The notes under the pieces: generated by a model
Seen by the model: the letters and a program-made list of their open reading frames with translations, nothing else
The model's database searches: none
What the model was told of the DNA's origin: nothing
Origin: Candidatus Sulfopaludibacter sp. SbA3
Lineage (GTDB): Bacteria > Acidobacteriota > Terriglobia > Bryobacterales > Bryobacteraceae
DNA: 64,000 bases
Direction of reading: 5' to 3'
Assembly: GCA_945890485.1 (NCBI GenBank)
Contig: CAMDCN010000005.1
Coordinates: 186,001-250,000, forward strand
Translations under genes and position numbers: made by a program
Shown here: piece after piece, positions 51,807 through 60,632 of the stretch
How the letters are laid out: every line of letters begins with the position of its first letter
How positions within the stretch are numbered: the first letter of the stretch is position 1

Positions 51807-53336
51807 ATGAGCATGGCAGGGCAAGAGCAGGAGTCGAAGGGTTCGCCGCGCGCTTGGCAGTTGGTGTCGGTGCTGGTTGCGATCGCGGGGCTGTTGCTGG
51901 TGGCTCATTTTGGTGTGGCTATTTGGAGTGCGAGCGAGTTCACGCAGCCGGAAGGGATTATCGCTACGCAGGTACGCGCTTTCGCTCAGGAGGGCACGCT
52001 CTACTACAGCTTGCAGCGGTATCCGTATACGGTTTGCGCCTACATGCCGATTTTCTACGGCGTAACCGCGGGGTTAGTGAAAGCGGGGCTGCATCCATTG
52101 CTGAGCGGACGCGCGGTGAGCATGCTGGCGCTGGCGGCCGTGCTGGGGTTGTTGTGGCAGTTGGTGAGAATGTATACGGGGAACCGGCTTGCCGCGTGGC
52201 TGGGTGTTGCGTTGGCGGGGATGACGCAGTTGTTGTTGGGCTGGGGGACGACGGGCCAGGTGGACATGTTGGCCGTGGCGTTCAGTCTGGCGGCGTTTCA
52301 CCAGTATGCGCGGCACCAAGTGAACGGTCGAGAAAGCCTGGATTGGGCAGCGGCACTTGCGGTGGCAGGGTTGTTTACGAAGCAGACGTTTGTGGCTGCC
52401 CCGGCTGCGATTTTCGTTCTGTTGCTTTTGACGGCTCCGCGGCGTGCTGTTCGATTCGCTGTGCTGGTGGCGGGTGTTGGCGGGGCGATGGTGCTGGGCG
52501 TTAACGGCTTACTGGACGGGCGGTTCCTCGCGAACACGGTGTTTGCGAATATGAACCCGTTTGCCTGGTACAAGCTAAAACTGCCGTTGGAGTATCTGGG
52601 GATTGTTCTGGCACCTTTGGGGTTGGTGACTCTGGTCGGTGCGCGGGCGAGTTTCCGGACGCCGATGCGGGCGCCGTTTGTGTATCTGGGCTTTGCGTTT
52701 AGCGTGTTTCTCCTGACGGCGCCGAAGGTGGGCGCGGACTCGAATTACCTGATTGAAACGGCGGTTTTGCTGGTGCTGTGTGGGTGTTGTTCGTTGGAGG
52801 CTCTGCGGTACTTTCAACTGACGGCCGAGGGGAGCCGAAGTTGGGTGACATTGTTGGTGTTGCCGTTGGCGCTGTACGCGGTGCAGAATCTGCGGGTGGC
52901 GGCGCCGGGCTTGGTGCAGCGGGTGGTGCGGGAACAGGCGTTTGCAAAACAGGTTGAGGGGTTGCGGCCGTACCTGGGCGGACGGGGCCGGATTCTTTCG
53001 GCGGATTCCAATGCCTTGGTGCAGGCGGGGCGGAGCTTTGAGGTGGAGCCGCTAATTTACCGGTTGCTGGTGGAGGCGGGTCGCATAGATGCCGCGGCGG
53101 TGCAGCGGGACTTGGAGGGCGGTGACTTTGAGTCGATTCTGCTCTACGAAGATCTGGCGGCGGTAGCTGATCCGGATCCGGAGTTTCCCCGGTTGACGGC
53201 GGGGCAGATGGAAACGATTCGGCGGCGGTACGAGTTGGTGAAGCACGTACCGGGTCCGTACTTGGGGGGCGTTTATGTGTATCAGCGGACCGGCGGGAGT
53301 TCGCGGCGTTCGTCGAGGATGACGTTGACGGACTGA
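51807..53336 (+). CDS. Polytopic GT-C-like membrane glycosyltransferase
   Basis: This 509-residue protein has about ten hydrophobic helices, including WQLVSVLVAIAGLLLVAHFG, AVSMLALAAVLGLLWQLVRM and APFVYLGFAFSVFLLTAP. It has the acidic EFTQPEGIIATQVRAFAQEG first loop typical of ArnT/GT39-like transferases, and a soluble C-terminal domain with LEVEP-type text FEVEPLIYRLLVEAGRIDAA. Such proteins transfer sugars from polyprenyl carriers to exported acceptors. The start ATG at 51807 is chosen because the segment upstream (from 51777) is hydrophilic; both give the same membrane topology. It follows the quinoprotein by 37 bases and its 3' end overlaps the minus-strand gene by 55 bases. Confidence 0.72.
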   Translation: MSMAGQEQESKGSPRAWQLVSVLVAIAGLLLVAHFGVAIWSASEFTQPEGIIATQVRAFAQEGTLYYSLQRYPYTVCAYMPIFYGVTAGLVKAGLHPLLSGRAVSMLALAAVLGLLWQLVRMYTGNRLAAWLGVALAGMTQLLLGWGTTGQVDMLAVAFSLAAFHQYARHQVNGRESLDWAAALAVAGLFTKQTFVAAPAAIFVLLLLTAPRRAVRFAVLVAGVGGAMVLGVNGLLDGRFLANTVFANMNPFAWYKLKLPLEYLGIVLAPLGLVTLVGARASFRTPMRAPFVYLGFAFSVFLLTAPKVGADSNYLIETAVLLVLCGCCSLEALRYFQLTAEGSRSWVTLLVLPLALYAVQNLRVAAPGLVQRVVREQAFAKQVEGLRPYLGGRGRILSADSNALVQAGRSFEVEPLIYRLLVEAGRIDAAAVQRDLEGGDFESILLYEDLAAVADPDPEFPRLTAGQMETIRRRYELVKHVPGPYLGGVYVYQRTGGSSRRSSRMTLTD

Positions 53337-53947
53337 ACGGTTTCCTTGATCTCGATGGGGGCCTCCATTTGGCGGCAGCGGCGGAAGCGGTCGCCTTGAC
53401 GGACGCCGCGGAGGACATCGTGGAGTTCGAGGACGGGGCGGACGAGGCGGCGGCGGAGTTGGAGGATGATGAGGAGGCCGAGGGCGAGGGAGGCGATGCC
53501 GACGAAGACGGCGGTCCAGGCGCCGGCGGAACCGAGGCGGCGGGCGTTGGCACTGACAGCGGACATGGCTTGCCGGTTGACGACGTTGAGCGAGTGAACG
53601 GCTTCAATAAGAGCGGCTCGGGCGGCGGGTTCGCCAGTGGCGGCCGGGGGGAGGAGGCGGCGGATGGAGGCGATGGGGGCTTTTTCTGAGGGTTCGGTGA
53701 TGTTGGCTTCGGCGCGGGCGAGCGCGGCGTCGGCTCGGGCGAGGGCGTCGGGGGAGAGGGGGCCAGGTGCGGCGGCGAACTCGGTAAGAATTTCGGTTGC
53801 GGCGTCCATGGACGGGACATTGTCGGTGAGGATGAGGGCGATGACGGGTCCCATGCGGGCGAAGAGGCCGGTGGAAACGAAGGCGAGGGCCACGTTGAGG
53901 AGGACGAGGGTGGCTAGATAGAGAATGAGTTCGCGCCGGAGTTGCAT
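53282..53947 (-). CDS. HAMP-containing membrane protein, partial sensor-like
   Basis: This 221-residue protein has a first transmembrane helix (LILYLATLVLLNVALAFVST), a periplasmic helical part of about 110 residues and a second helix (AVFVGIASLALGLLIILQLR). A HAMP-like linker follows (LRRRLVRPVLELHDVLRGVRQGDRFRR) and a short C-terminal tail. There is no kinase, cyclase or methyl-accepting domain, so it may signal through a partner or be a truncated sensor. The stop codon is near 53282. It is encoded just downstream of the Ktr/Trk genes on the same strand (five bases after trkA) and may regulate or associate with that transporter. Confidence 0.6.
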   Translation of the reverse strand: MQLRRELILYLATLVLLNVALAFVSTGLFARMGPVIALILTDNVPSMDAATEILTEFAAAPGPLSPDALARADAALARAEANITEPSEKAPIASIRRLLPPAATGEPAARAALIEAVHSLNVVNRQAMSAVSANARRLGSAGAWTAVFVGIASLALGLLIILQLRRRLVRPVLELHDVLRGVRQGDRFRRCRQMEAPIEIKETVQSVNVILDERRELPPVR

Positions 53948-53952
53948 TGGAT

Positions 53953-54612
53953 TCAGGCTCGTTCGATCATTTCGCAGACGGCGTCGTTTTGGGAGACGAC
54001 GATGAGGATATCGCCCGTACCGAGGGGGACGGTGGGGTCGGGGAGGGTGACGGCGCTGGTGGCGGCGGAGCGGACGGCGATGACGGTGACGCCGAAGCGG
54101 CGGGGGAGTTGGACCTGGCCTAGGGTTTGGCCGACGAAGGAGGTGGGGACTTCGACTTCGGTGATCCGGATGTCGGCGCCGAGGGACATTTCGCCGCGGA
54201 TATTTTGATGGACGAGCTGGTTGGCGAAGCGTTCGCCGAACTCGCGTTCCGGGTTGATGACGAGGTGGGCGCCGACTAGGGTGAGGATGCGGGAGTGGAC
54301 ATCGTCGTTCGAGCGGGCGATGACGCGGCGGGCGCCCATCTGACGAAGGAGCGCGGTGCAGATGATGGAGGCTTCGCGGTTTTCGTCTCCAATGGCGCAG
54401 AGGCAGAAATCACGGAGTTCGGGCGAGGTGCGGGCGAGGGCCTCGGTATCGGAGGCGTCGAAGCAGGCGGCTTCGGAGACGAAAGCCGAGGCGATGCGGA
54501 CCAGTTCTTCGCGGACGTCGATGGCGAGGACCTCAACGCGGCGTTCCGAGAGGGCGCGGGCGACGGACATGCCGAATTGGCCGAGGCCGATGATGATGGC
54601 TTGACGTTGCAT
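53953..54612 (-). CDS. Potassium uptake regulatory protein, KtrA/TrkA type
   Basis: This 219-residue protein has one RCK_N domain with the Rossmann motif IIIGLGQFGMSVARAL, an acidic Asp in VEVLAIDVREELV and GAHLVINPEREFGERF, and one RCK_C domain starting about residue 140 (ITEVEVPTSFVGQTLG, RRFGVTVIAVRS, LGTGDILIVVSQ). A single RCK pair is the KtrA layout; an octameric ring gates the KtrB channel in response to ATP/ADP or c-di-AMP. It is encoded directly after the KtrB-like gene with 16 bases between them. Confidence 0.92.
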   Translation of the reverse strand: MQRQAIIIGLGQFGMSVARALSERRVEVLAIDVREELVRIASAFVSEAACFDASDTEALARTSPELRDFCLCAIGDENREASIICTALLRQMGARRVIARSNDDVHSRILTLVGAHLVINPEREFGERFANQLVHQNIRGEMSLGADIRITEVEVPTSFVGQTLGQVQLPRRFGVTVIAVRSAATSAVTLPDPTVPLGTGDILIVVSQNDAVCEMIERA

Positions 54613-54628
54613 GGGGAATTGTTCGGCG

Positions 54629-56647
54629 TTAGCCGACTTCGATCTCCTCTTCGGGAAGTTTGATGATCGATGGCAGGTTGCGCTGGCTCATAAACATGAG
54701 GAGCGATAGGCCGCCGACGCGGCCAATGAACATACAGACCAGGATAATGACCTTGCCGACTTCGTCGAGTTTGGCGGTGGCGCCGATGGTGAGGCCGACC
54801 GTACCGAGGGCGGAGACGACCTCGAAGACGGCCTCGCGGGCGGGGAGAGACTGGGTGAGTTGCAGGCCGACGAGGGCGATGAGGAAGGTCGAGAGGCTGA
54901 GGAGGACGATGGCGGCAGCGCGGTGGCGGCTGCGCTCGCTGATCTGGCGGGAGAAGATTTCGACGCGGCTGGAGCCGCGGATGATCTGGAAGGCGGAGAG
55001 GAGGAGTACCGCGACGGTGGTGGTCTTGATGCCGCCCGCGGTGCCGCCGACGCCTCCGCCGATAAACATGAGGACGAGGCAGAGGGTGATGGCGGCGGGT
55101 TGGAAGACGGCGAAATCGACGGAGTTGAACCCGGCAGTGCGGAGGGTGGCGGATTGGAACCACGCGTTGTGGAACTTATCGGCCCAAGACAGATGGGCGA
55201 AGGCTCCATTCCATTCGAGGGCGAGGAAGGCGACGAAACCGAGAAGGAGGAGCGCGCCGGCGGCACAAAGGCCGATTTTGGCCTGAGCGGGAATCGGGCG
55301 GACGGTGCGGCGGAGGAGGGGCGGGATGGCATAGACGGCGAGAGGGGAGAGGCCGCCGACGATGATGAGGAGGGCGACGACATGAAGGACCAGGGGGTCC
55401 GACTGGTAGGGGATGAGGTTAGTGGATTGCAGTGCGAAGCCGGCGTTGCAGAAGGCGGAAACGGAGGTGAAGACGGCGCGCCAGAGGGCCAGGCCGAAGG
55501 AGTCGCCGTGGCGGAGGAAGGCGAGGAACAAGAGGAATGCGCCAGCGGCTTCGGCAGCGAACGTCATGGTGAGGATGCGGCGGGTGGAGTCGAAGAGCTG
55601 GCCACGGTCGCGGGTGGAGATGAGGCTGGCGACGGCGCCTTCATGCCGTAGGCTCATGCGGCGGCCGAGGATGCGCAGGACGGCTGTCGAGAAAGTCATG
55701 ATGCCAAGGCCGCCGATCTGAATCAGGACGAGGAGGATGAATTGGCCGAAGAGGCTGAACGCGACGGGGGTATCGAGGACGGTGAGGCCGGTGACGCAGA
55801 CGGCGGAGACAGCGGTGAAGGCGGCGTCGAGGATGCCGATGCTAACGCCGGAGGCGGCGCTGAGAGGGAGCGCGAGGAGGATGGTTCCGGCGACGGAGAG
55901 GAAGGCGAAGGTTCCGGCGAGGAGGCGTTCGGCATGTTCGAGAAATGGTTCCCACCAACTGACGGGTTCGATTTCGCTGCGGCGTGACGGAGGGATGGTG
56001 AAGAGGGCGACGATGGCGTAAAGTGCCCCGGCGCTGAGGGTGGACCAACCGGCGAACCCGGTGGCGGCGGCCAGGCCAGTGGCGGTGAGAACGGTGAGGA
56101 CGAGGATGAGACTGCGGCGGGGTTCGTCGCGGCGGCCGACGAGGGTCCAACGGAGGCCGAGGGCGGCCGCGACGACGAAGGCGAAGGCGGCAGGGAGCGT
56201 GTCGAGTAGGGTGTGGGTCGGGTTGAGGAGCGAAGCGGAGAACCAAAAGAGGAGGGCGGCGAGAGCGGCGCCGTGTGCCTGGGCGGCGCGCATGGGGCGG
56301 CGGATGCGGATGTAGCCGGTGATGTCCCAGAGGACGGAGAGGGCGAAGAGGCCGAGGAGGCCGGCGACGAGGGCGAGAGAGGGGCTACCGATGAGTAGGG
56401 GGAGGCCGAAGGCAAGAAGCCCGAGGAGTCCGGCGGTGGCGAAGCGGCGACCCCACTTGGGCTTCTTCAGGATCGTGAGTCCGCCGAGGAAGAGGCAAAG
56501 GGCGACGAGGGCGGCCAAGGGCCACTGCTGAGTGGGGGCGAGGGCGGCCGGCGCGGCGCTGAGCGCGAGGAGGATACCGCTTTCAGTGGCGAAGGGTCGA
56601 TGTCGTTTTCGGCTATCGGAACCGGTGCCGACGGAGGCAAGGCGCAT
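54629..56647 (-). CDS. KtrB/TrkH-type potassium transporter with N-terminal extension
   Basis: This 672-residue protein's C-terminal 430 residues contain four selectivity loops with Gly at the filter: TAVSAVCVTGLTVLDT, TSVSAFCNAGFALQS, QSATLRTAGFNSVDF and VVSALGTVGLTIGAT. That is the four-repeat layout of KtrB/TrkH channels. About 230 extra residues at the N-terminus carry five or six hydrophobic segments (LVALCLFLGGLTIL, LVAGLLGLFALSVLW, AAALGLRW) not present in classical KtrB, probably extra membrane helices. It forms a K+ uptake system with the KtrA-type gene downstream. The start ATG lies 88 bases from the divergent carbonic anhydrase. Confidence 0.9.
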   Translation of the reverse strand: MRLASVGTGSDSRKRHRPFATESGILLALSAAPAALAPTQQWPLAALVALCLFLGGLTILKKPKWGRRFATAGLLGLLAFGLPLLIGSPSLALVAGLLGLFALSVLWDITGYIRIRRPMRAAQAHGAALAALLFWFSASLLNPTHTLLDTLPAAFAFVVAAALGLRWTLVGRRDEPRRSLILVLTVLTATGLAAATGFAGWSTLSAGALYAIVALFTIPPSRRSEIEPVSWWEPFLEHAERLLAGTFAFLSVAGTILLALPLSAASGVSIGILDAAFTAVSAVCVTGLTVLDTPVAFSLFGQFILLVLIQIGGLGIMTFSTAVLRILGRRMSLRHEGAVASLISTRDRGQLFDSTRRILTMTFAAEAAGAFLLFLAFLRHGDSFGLALWRAVFTSVSAFCNAGFALQSTNLIPYQSDPLVLHVVALLIIVGGLSPLAVYAIPPLLRRTVRPIPAQAKIGLCAAGALLLLGFVAFLALEWNGAFAHLSWADKFHNAWFQSATLRTAGFNSVDFAVFQPAAITLCLVLMFIGGGVGGTAGGIKTTTVAVLLLSAFQIIRGSSRVEIFSRQISERSRHRAAAIVLLSLSTFLIALVGLQLTQSLPAREAVFEVVSALGTVGLTIGATAKLDEVGKVIILVCMFIGRVGGLSLLMFMSQRNLPSIIKLPEEEIEVG

Positions 56648-56735
56648 GTATGGGAAGGGCGGGCCTGGAGATTCCAGTTTAAAACGAATACCGTTGGTGG
56701 AGTCCGAGCATCACTAGCCACCAGGAGAGGATTGA

Positions 56736-57296
56736 ATGTCTACGATTGTGAATGAAGTACTCGAAGCGAATCGGCAGTATGCGGCCGAGTTTGGAGAGAA
56801 GGGTAAGTTGGCGCTACCGCCGGCGCGCCGGTTTGCCGTTCTGACGTGTATGGACGCGCGGATGGATCCGGCGAAGTTCGCGGGGTTGGCCGAGGGGGAT
56901 GCGCATGTGATCCGGAACGCGGGCGGAAGGGCGAGCGATGACGCGATTCGATCTCTCGTGATTTCGTACAAGCTGCTCGGTACCCAGGAGTGGTTCGTAA
57001 TCCACCACACGAACTGCGGCATGGAATTCTTCACGAACGAGGTGATGCGGGGGTTGCTGGCAAGCAGTTTGGAGACGGCGGCGTTGACGGCGGAAGGGTT
57101 TCAGGACGTGGGTAGCGGGCCGGGTTCGCGGGCGGGCGAATTTATTGAATGGTTGACGATCCAGGAGCAGACGCAGAGCGTGAAGGACGATGTGCGGCGG
57201 ATCCGGGAGCATCCGCTGGTGCCGAGGAACATTCCGATCCATGGCTACATCTATGACGTTGCGACGGGTTTGCTCCAGGAGGTGGTGAGCGCCTAG
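56736..57296 (+). CDS. Beta-class carbonic anhydrase-like protein
   Basis: This 186-residue protein has the beta-CA zinc site: Cys38 in LTCMDARMD, His91 and Cys94 in VIHHTNCGM, with the Asp40/Arg42 dyad. [18 protein letters not shown] and [14 protein letters not shown] are typical of the small beta-CA clade common in soil bacteria. It would interconvert CO2 and bicarbonate in the cytoplasm, using the open Cys-His-Cys site. Activity is not certain, since some of this clade act on CS2. The ATG at 56736 has a GGAG-rich leader (AGGAGAGG) about ten bases upstream. Its end overlaps by four bases the convergent sterol-desaturase-like gene. Confidence 0.88.
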   Translation: MSTIVNEVLEANRQYAAEFGEKGKLALPPARRFAVLTCMDARMDPAKFAGLAEGDAHVIRNAGGRASDDAIRSLVISYKLLGTQEWFVIHHTNCGMEFFTNEVMRGLLASSLETAALTAEGFQDVGSGPGSRAGEFIEWLTIQEQTQSVKDDVRRIREHPLVPRNIPIHGYIYDVATGLLQEVVSA

Positions 57297-58045
57297 TTCG
57301 CTTCGGGCCGGAAGGGTTCGATAGTCTGGGTGAGGATGTTGGTGGGGTAGTGTTCGACACCGTCGAAGCCGAGGCGGGTGGGATCCTGCCCGGTGGGGAC
57401 GTAGGCTGTGCGGAAGAGCCAGTCCCAGAGACTGAGGCTGATGGCGAAGTTCTGGTTGACGGGGCCGGCCTCGGGATGACCGTGATGCCAGAGGTGCATG
57501 TGGGGCCCGTTGAGGAGATATTGCAGCGGGCCCAGGCGAACGTTGAGGTTGGAGTGGGCGAAGTGGCCGATGGCGGTATTGAAGACACCATAGGCGAACA
57601 TGGCCTCGACGCCGAAGCCGCAGAGGGCGGCCAAGGGATAGAGGAGGACGCGGTAGACCACGATTTCAAGGCCGTGGAAGCGCCAATTGCCGATCCAGTC
57701 CATATCGACGATGCTGTGGTGGACCTTGTGGATCCGCCAGAGAAAAGGGACGCGATGGAGCAGGTTGTGAATGCCCCACTGAGCGAAGTCGAAGACCAGG
57801 AGCATGACGAGGAATTGGAGCGGGATGGATAGGCCGGCCATCAAGTTGGCGGGGGAGATCGTAGGGAGGGCCAGGCGGAGGGTGAGCGCGCCGAGGAGGA
57901 CGCCGAGATATTCGCTGTTGAAGACGAGATAGGCGAGGTCCGTGAAGAAGCCACGGCGGAGGAGGGGCTGGCTCCGGCGGGGCCAGAGGCGCTCGAGGAC
58001 GAGAAAGAGGAGGGAGAGGCCGAAGAGCCAGAGGGGGTAGATCAT
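57293..58045 (-). CDS. Sterol desaturase/fatty acid hydroxylase family membrane protein
   Basis: This 250-residue protein has three or four hydrophobic helices and the di-iron histidine boxes HNLLHR (near 96), KVHHS (near 110) and [10 protein letters not shown] (near 190), as well as HFAHSNLNV. This is the non-haem di-iron hydroxylase/desaturase superfamily, acting on lipids at the membrane. I use the ATG at 58043-58045; the upstream 13 residues of the longer frame overlap the ArsR gene. Its start overlaps the ArsR-rhodanese stop by four bases (ATGA), so it is the second gene of an ArsR-controlled operon. The lipid substrate is unknown. Confidence 0.85.
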   Translation of the reverse strand: MIYPLWLFGLSLLFLVLERLWPRRSQPLLRRGFFTDLAYLVFNSEYLGVLLGALTLRLALPTISPANLMAGLSIPLQFLVMLLVFDFAQWGIHNLLHRVPFLWRIHKVHHSIVDMDWIGNWRFHGLEIVVYRVLLYPLAALCGFGVEAMFAYGVFNTAIGHFAHSNLNVRLGPLQYLLNGPHMHLWHHGHPEAGPVNQNFAISLSLWDWLFRTAYVPTGQDPTRLGFDGVEHYPTNILTQTIEPFRPEAN

Positions 58046-58704
58046 GCGGGCACCGAGGCGACTTTCCAGCCGCGGGCTTTCCATTCGGGGAAGCCTTCGG
58101 CGGAGCGGAGGGCGCGGCGGCCGGACTTGGCGATGAGGGCAACGGCTTCGTCGGAGAGGAAACAGTAGGGGCCGCGGCAGTAGGCGATGATGTCGACGCC
58201 GGCGGGGAGACCGCGGAGTTGGGTGCGGAGTTCGGAGAGGGGGATGTTGCGGGCGCCGGGTATGTGGCCGGCGGCGAACTCTTCCGGGGGGCGGACGTCG
58301 AGGAGGACAGAGGTGCCTTCGCGCAGGCGGCGGCGCAGTTCGGGGAGGGAGACGCCTTCGGCAGCGGCGCCGGAGCGATGGGCGCGGACGATGCGATCGA
58401 CCTCGGCGACGTGGCGTTCGCTGGTGCGGCGGAGGGAGCCGACGAGGCCGCAGACCTCGGGTCCGGACAGGGAGTAGAAGACCTGTAGGCCTTGCTTGCG
58501 GGTTTGGACGAGGCCGACGGCGCGGAGGGTTTGGAGGTGCTGGGAAGTGTTGGCGACGGAGATGCCGCAGAGGCGGGCGAGATCCTGGACGGGGCGTTCG
58601 CTTTGAGCGAGGAAGTCGAGGATTTCAAGGCGCGACGGGTTGGAAAGGGCGTGGCCGACGCGGGCGAACTCGGCGAAGAGGGCTTGTTTCGGGCTGGAGG
58701 ACAT
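58042..58704 (-). CDS. ArsR-family regulator fused to a rhodanese domain
   Basis: This 220-residue protein's N-terminal 100 residues are an ArsR winged helix (SNPSRLEILDFLAQSERPVQ, then LARLCGISVANTSQHLQTLR). A rhodanese domain follows with EFAAGHIPGARNIPL and the active-site loop AYCRGPYC, its Cys able to carry a persulfide. No Cys pair for metal binding is seen in the HTH part, so it probably senses sulfur species or redox through the rhodanese Cys rather than arsenic. A perfect 28-base palindrome lies five bases upstream of the ATG and is the likely self-repressed operator. It leads an operon with the sterol-desaturase-like gene. Confidence 0.9.
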   Translation of the reverse strand: MSSSPKQALFAEFARVGHALSNPSRLEILDFLAQSERPVQDLARLCGISVANTSQHLQTLRAVGLVQTRKQGLQVFYSLSGPEVCGLVGSLRRTSERHVAEVDRIVRAHRSGAAAEGVSLPELRRRLREGTSVLLDVRPPEEFAAGHIPGARNIPLSELRTQLRGLPAGVDIIAYCRGPYCFLSDEAVALIAKSGRRALRSAEGFPEWKARGWKVASVPA

Positions 58705-58708
58705 CTGT

Positions 58709-58736
58709 AACTATTCAAGCGAATGCTTGAATAGTT
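58709..58736 (-). promoter_or_regulatory. Palindromic operator of the ArsR-rhodanese gene
   Basis: AACTATTCAAGC (58709-58720), a four-base centre GAAT and GCTTGAATAGTT (58725-58736) form a perfect 12-base inverted repeat. The TTCAAG...CTTGAA core fits ArsR/SmtB-type operators, and it lies immediately upstream of the arsR-like ATG and just behind the stop of the HopA1 gene. It could also form a hairpin at the RNA level for the upstream RiPP unit. Confidence 0.85.
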
Positions 58737-58737
58737 G

Positions 58738-59619
58738 TCAAGCCGCGCGACGGTGCGGCCGGTCGGGATGGCGGCCGGCCTTGTCGACGAGTGCGGCGAT
58801 GCGGCGGGGCATGCGAGTCGTGTCGCCGCAGTCCTGGGCGGCTTGGAGGAAGAGGTTGCTGACCCACTGGCCATGGCTTTGACCTTGGGCGACGTCGATG
58901 GGATCGTCGGCGAGGCCGACTCCGGGGAGGATCTCCTCGGTGAGAAGCGGGACGCCAGTTTTGAGGCGGAGCTGTTGCTGCAGGATGGTGGACCGGAGGA
59001 TGCCGATGGCGCGGGGCAGTTCGGTGGAGGGTACGTAGACGACGGCGGCGTCGCGGCGCCGGTAGGCGCGGGGATGGGCGAGGACTTTCATCTCGAAGGG
59101 CTGGCGCTCGGCGTTCAGCCGTTCGGCGAGCGGGCCGAGGACCCAGGGGGCCTGTTGGGGATTGATGTTGAGATAGAGGCGGGATAGGGGCTGGCCGGAA
59201 GCGGCCCGGTCGCCTTGGCGGAAGACGAAGCCGGGGAGGACACCCGGCAGAATGACCGGGATATCGACGGAGACGGAGCGGCCGGGCTCGAGATCGGCAT
59301 CGGCGAAGCGGGCGCGCGGGAAGAAGGTGCGGATGGCGCCGAAGTCGAGATAGACGAATTGGGCGTCCCAGTGGCGAATGGTCCAGCCGGGGACGGGGCG
59401 GCGGCCGGGGACGAGACGGCCGAGCCGTTCGAGGAAGGGGGTGTCCATGACGGCGTAGTTGAGGGTGCGGAAAGGGGTGAGATCGCCATGGCCGGCAAAG
59501 CCGCAGGCGTAGACGCCGACGTAGGCGAGGTTCGCGCGTTCGGTGGGGTCCTTGGTGGCGGCCGTGACGGCGGTGACGCCTCGGCAGCCACGACGGATTT
59601 GCGATTGAAGGTTTACCAT
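58738..59619 (-). CDS. HopA1-family (LxmY/TvaD-like) lyase of a RiPP cluster
   Basis: This 293-residue protein resembles the HopA1-type lyases found in class V lanthipeptide and thioamitide clusters. The conserved block SRLYLNINPQQAPWVLGPLA, then NAERQPFEMKVLAHPRAY and RRDAAVVYVPST, is the family's core, and GQSHGQWVSNLFLQA fits its C-terminal segment. In those pathways a kinase phosphorylates Ser/Thr of a precursor peptide and the HopA1 protein eliminates phosphate to leave dehydroamino acids. Here it is encoded last in a leftward three-gene unit, overlapping the kinase stop by seven bases. The tail after residue 275 is Arg/His-rich. Catalytic residues are not established from this sequence. 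Confidence 0.82.
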   Translation of the reverse strand: MVNLQSQIRRGCRGVTAVTAATKDPTERANLAYVGVYACGFAGHGDLTPFRTLNYAVMDTPFLERLGRLVPGRRPVPGWTIRHWDAQFVYLDFGAIRTFFPRARFADADLEPGRSVSVDIPVILPGVLPGFVFRQGDRAASGQPLSRLYLNINPQQAPWVLGPLAERLNAERQPFEMKVLAHPRAYRRRDAAVVYVPSTELPRAIGILRSTILQQQLRLKTGVPLLTEEILPGVGLADDPIDVAQGQSHGQWVSNLFLQAAQDCGDTTRMPRRIAALVDKAGRHPDRPHRRAA

Positions 59620-60626
59620 GTGAGGTCTCCGAAGAGTTCGAAGGGATCGGCGTAGAGACCTTCGGCGATGTTGAGGAGCAGAAGGTGGCGGGCGTTGAGG
59701 GAGTGGAGCTGGGCGGTTTCGACGAGGACACGACTAAGGAGCCAGGCGGCGGCGTAGGAGGCGACGAGGGTTCGTTTGGGGACAGGGCCGGTGGCGCCGG
59801 CGAGGTAGTTTGTGAGGAGCGAGCGCGCGGCCTGATGGAGATCGGCGAAGGGGATGGAGGCGCGGTTGATCCAGTCGGTAGGGTCCGTGGCGCGATTCAG
59901 TTCGAGATGGTGGGCCCAGTGGAGGATCATGGCTCCGATGAGGGAGCCGAGGTCCCAGCCGAGGGGGCCGACGCCGGCGAGTTCCCAGTCGATGAGGACG
60001 GGATTCGCGGCGAGGAGGATGTTGTCGGTTTTGAGATCGCCGTGGATGAGACCGCCGGGGCCGGGGAGTGAGTACACGCGACGGAGGCAGGCGCGGAGGC
60101 GGCGCCGGGCTTGGAGGCGCTCGATGAAGGCGTAGGCGGCGGGGCTGCTGGTGATGAGCATGTCGCCGTCGATGGGGTCGAGGGAGGGAAGGGGGAGATG
60201 CGCGGGAGGGGCATCGGCGGGCATGGGGCGCAGGTGGTGGAGTTGCGCGAGAGGTTGGCCGAGACGAGCGAGGGCGGGAAGGACGGCGAGGGGGGCGGTA
60301 GCGGCGAGGCGCTGGAGGGAGGGCGCGTCGAGGTAGTCGATGACGATGAGGTTGTGGGGGCGGTGGGCGAGGAGGCAGCGGGGGATGAAGGGGAGGTGGG
60401 GCGCGGCGGCATAGAACCAGGGTTCAGCGCTGGTGACGCTGAACCCTTGCTTGGCTAGCCACCGCCACGGCCCCGGCTCGTGACGGAACGTTAAGACCCG
60501 ATTGCGGCCGGACTGCGGGTGGTGCTCGATTTGCAGGCCGGGCGCAGCGATGCCTTGTTCGGCGAGGAGCGGAACGAGGCGGGCCGCGGTGAGAGCGGGG
60601 GGACGGACGGGGGCTGAGCGGGGCAT
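59613..60626 (-). CDS. APH-like kinase (LxmK/TvaC-type) of a RiPP cluster
   Basis: This 337-residue protein has the aminoglycoside-phosphotransferase/choline-kinase fold: a catalytic loop LIHGDLKTDNILL (Brenner motif HGDxxxxN, near residue 195-205), then a metal-binding VLIDWELAGVGPLGWDLGS. The N-lobe carries ITRNRVLTFRHEPGPWRWLA-like strands with a Lys in WLAKQGF. Resistance kinases of this fold share the motifs, but the direct neighbours (a Thr-rich peptide gene six bases upstream and a HopA1 lyase gene overlapping its stop) point to a peptide Ser/Thr kinase as in class V lanthipeptides or thioamitides. The ATG at 60624-60626 is used. Confidence 0.82.
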   Translation of the reverse strand: MPRSAPVRPPALTAARLVPLLAEQGIAAPGLQIEHHPQSGRNRVLTFRHEPGPWRWLAKQGFSVTSAEPWFYAAAPHLPFIPRCLLAHRPHNLIVIDYLDAPSLQRLAATAPLAVLPALARLGQPLAQLHHLRPMPADAPPAHLPLPSLDPIDGDMLITSSPAAYAFIERLQARRRLRACLRRVYSLPGPGGLIHGDLKTDNILLAANPVLIDWELAGVGPLGWDLGSLIGAMILHWAHHLELNRATDPTDWINRASIPFADLHQAARSLLTNYLAGATGPVPKRTLVASYAAAWLLSRVLVETAQLHSLNARHLLLLNIAEGLYADPFELFGDLTW

Positions 60627-60632
60627 GGCTAG

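Noticed and set aside
58042-58704. Arsenic resistance operon
   Set aside because: No arsenate reductase or efflux gene is present and the HTH part lacks the metal-binding Cys motif; the rhodanese fusion points to sulfur/redox sensing.
59613-60626. Aminoglycoside resistance gene
   Set aside because: The fold is shared, but the precursor-like and HopA1 neighbours favour a peptide kinase.
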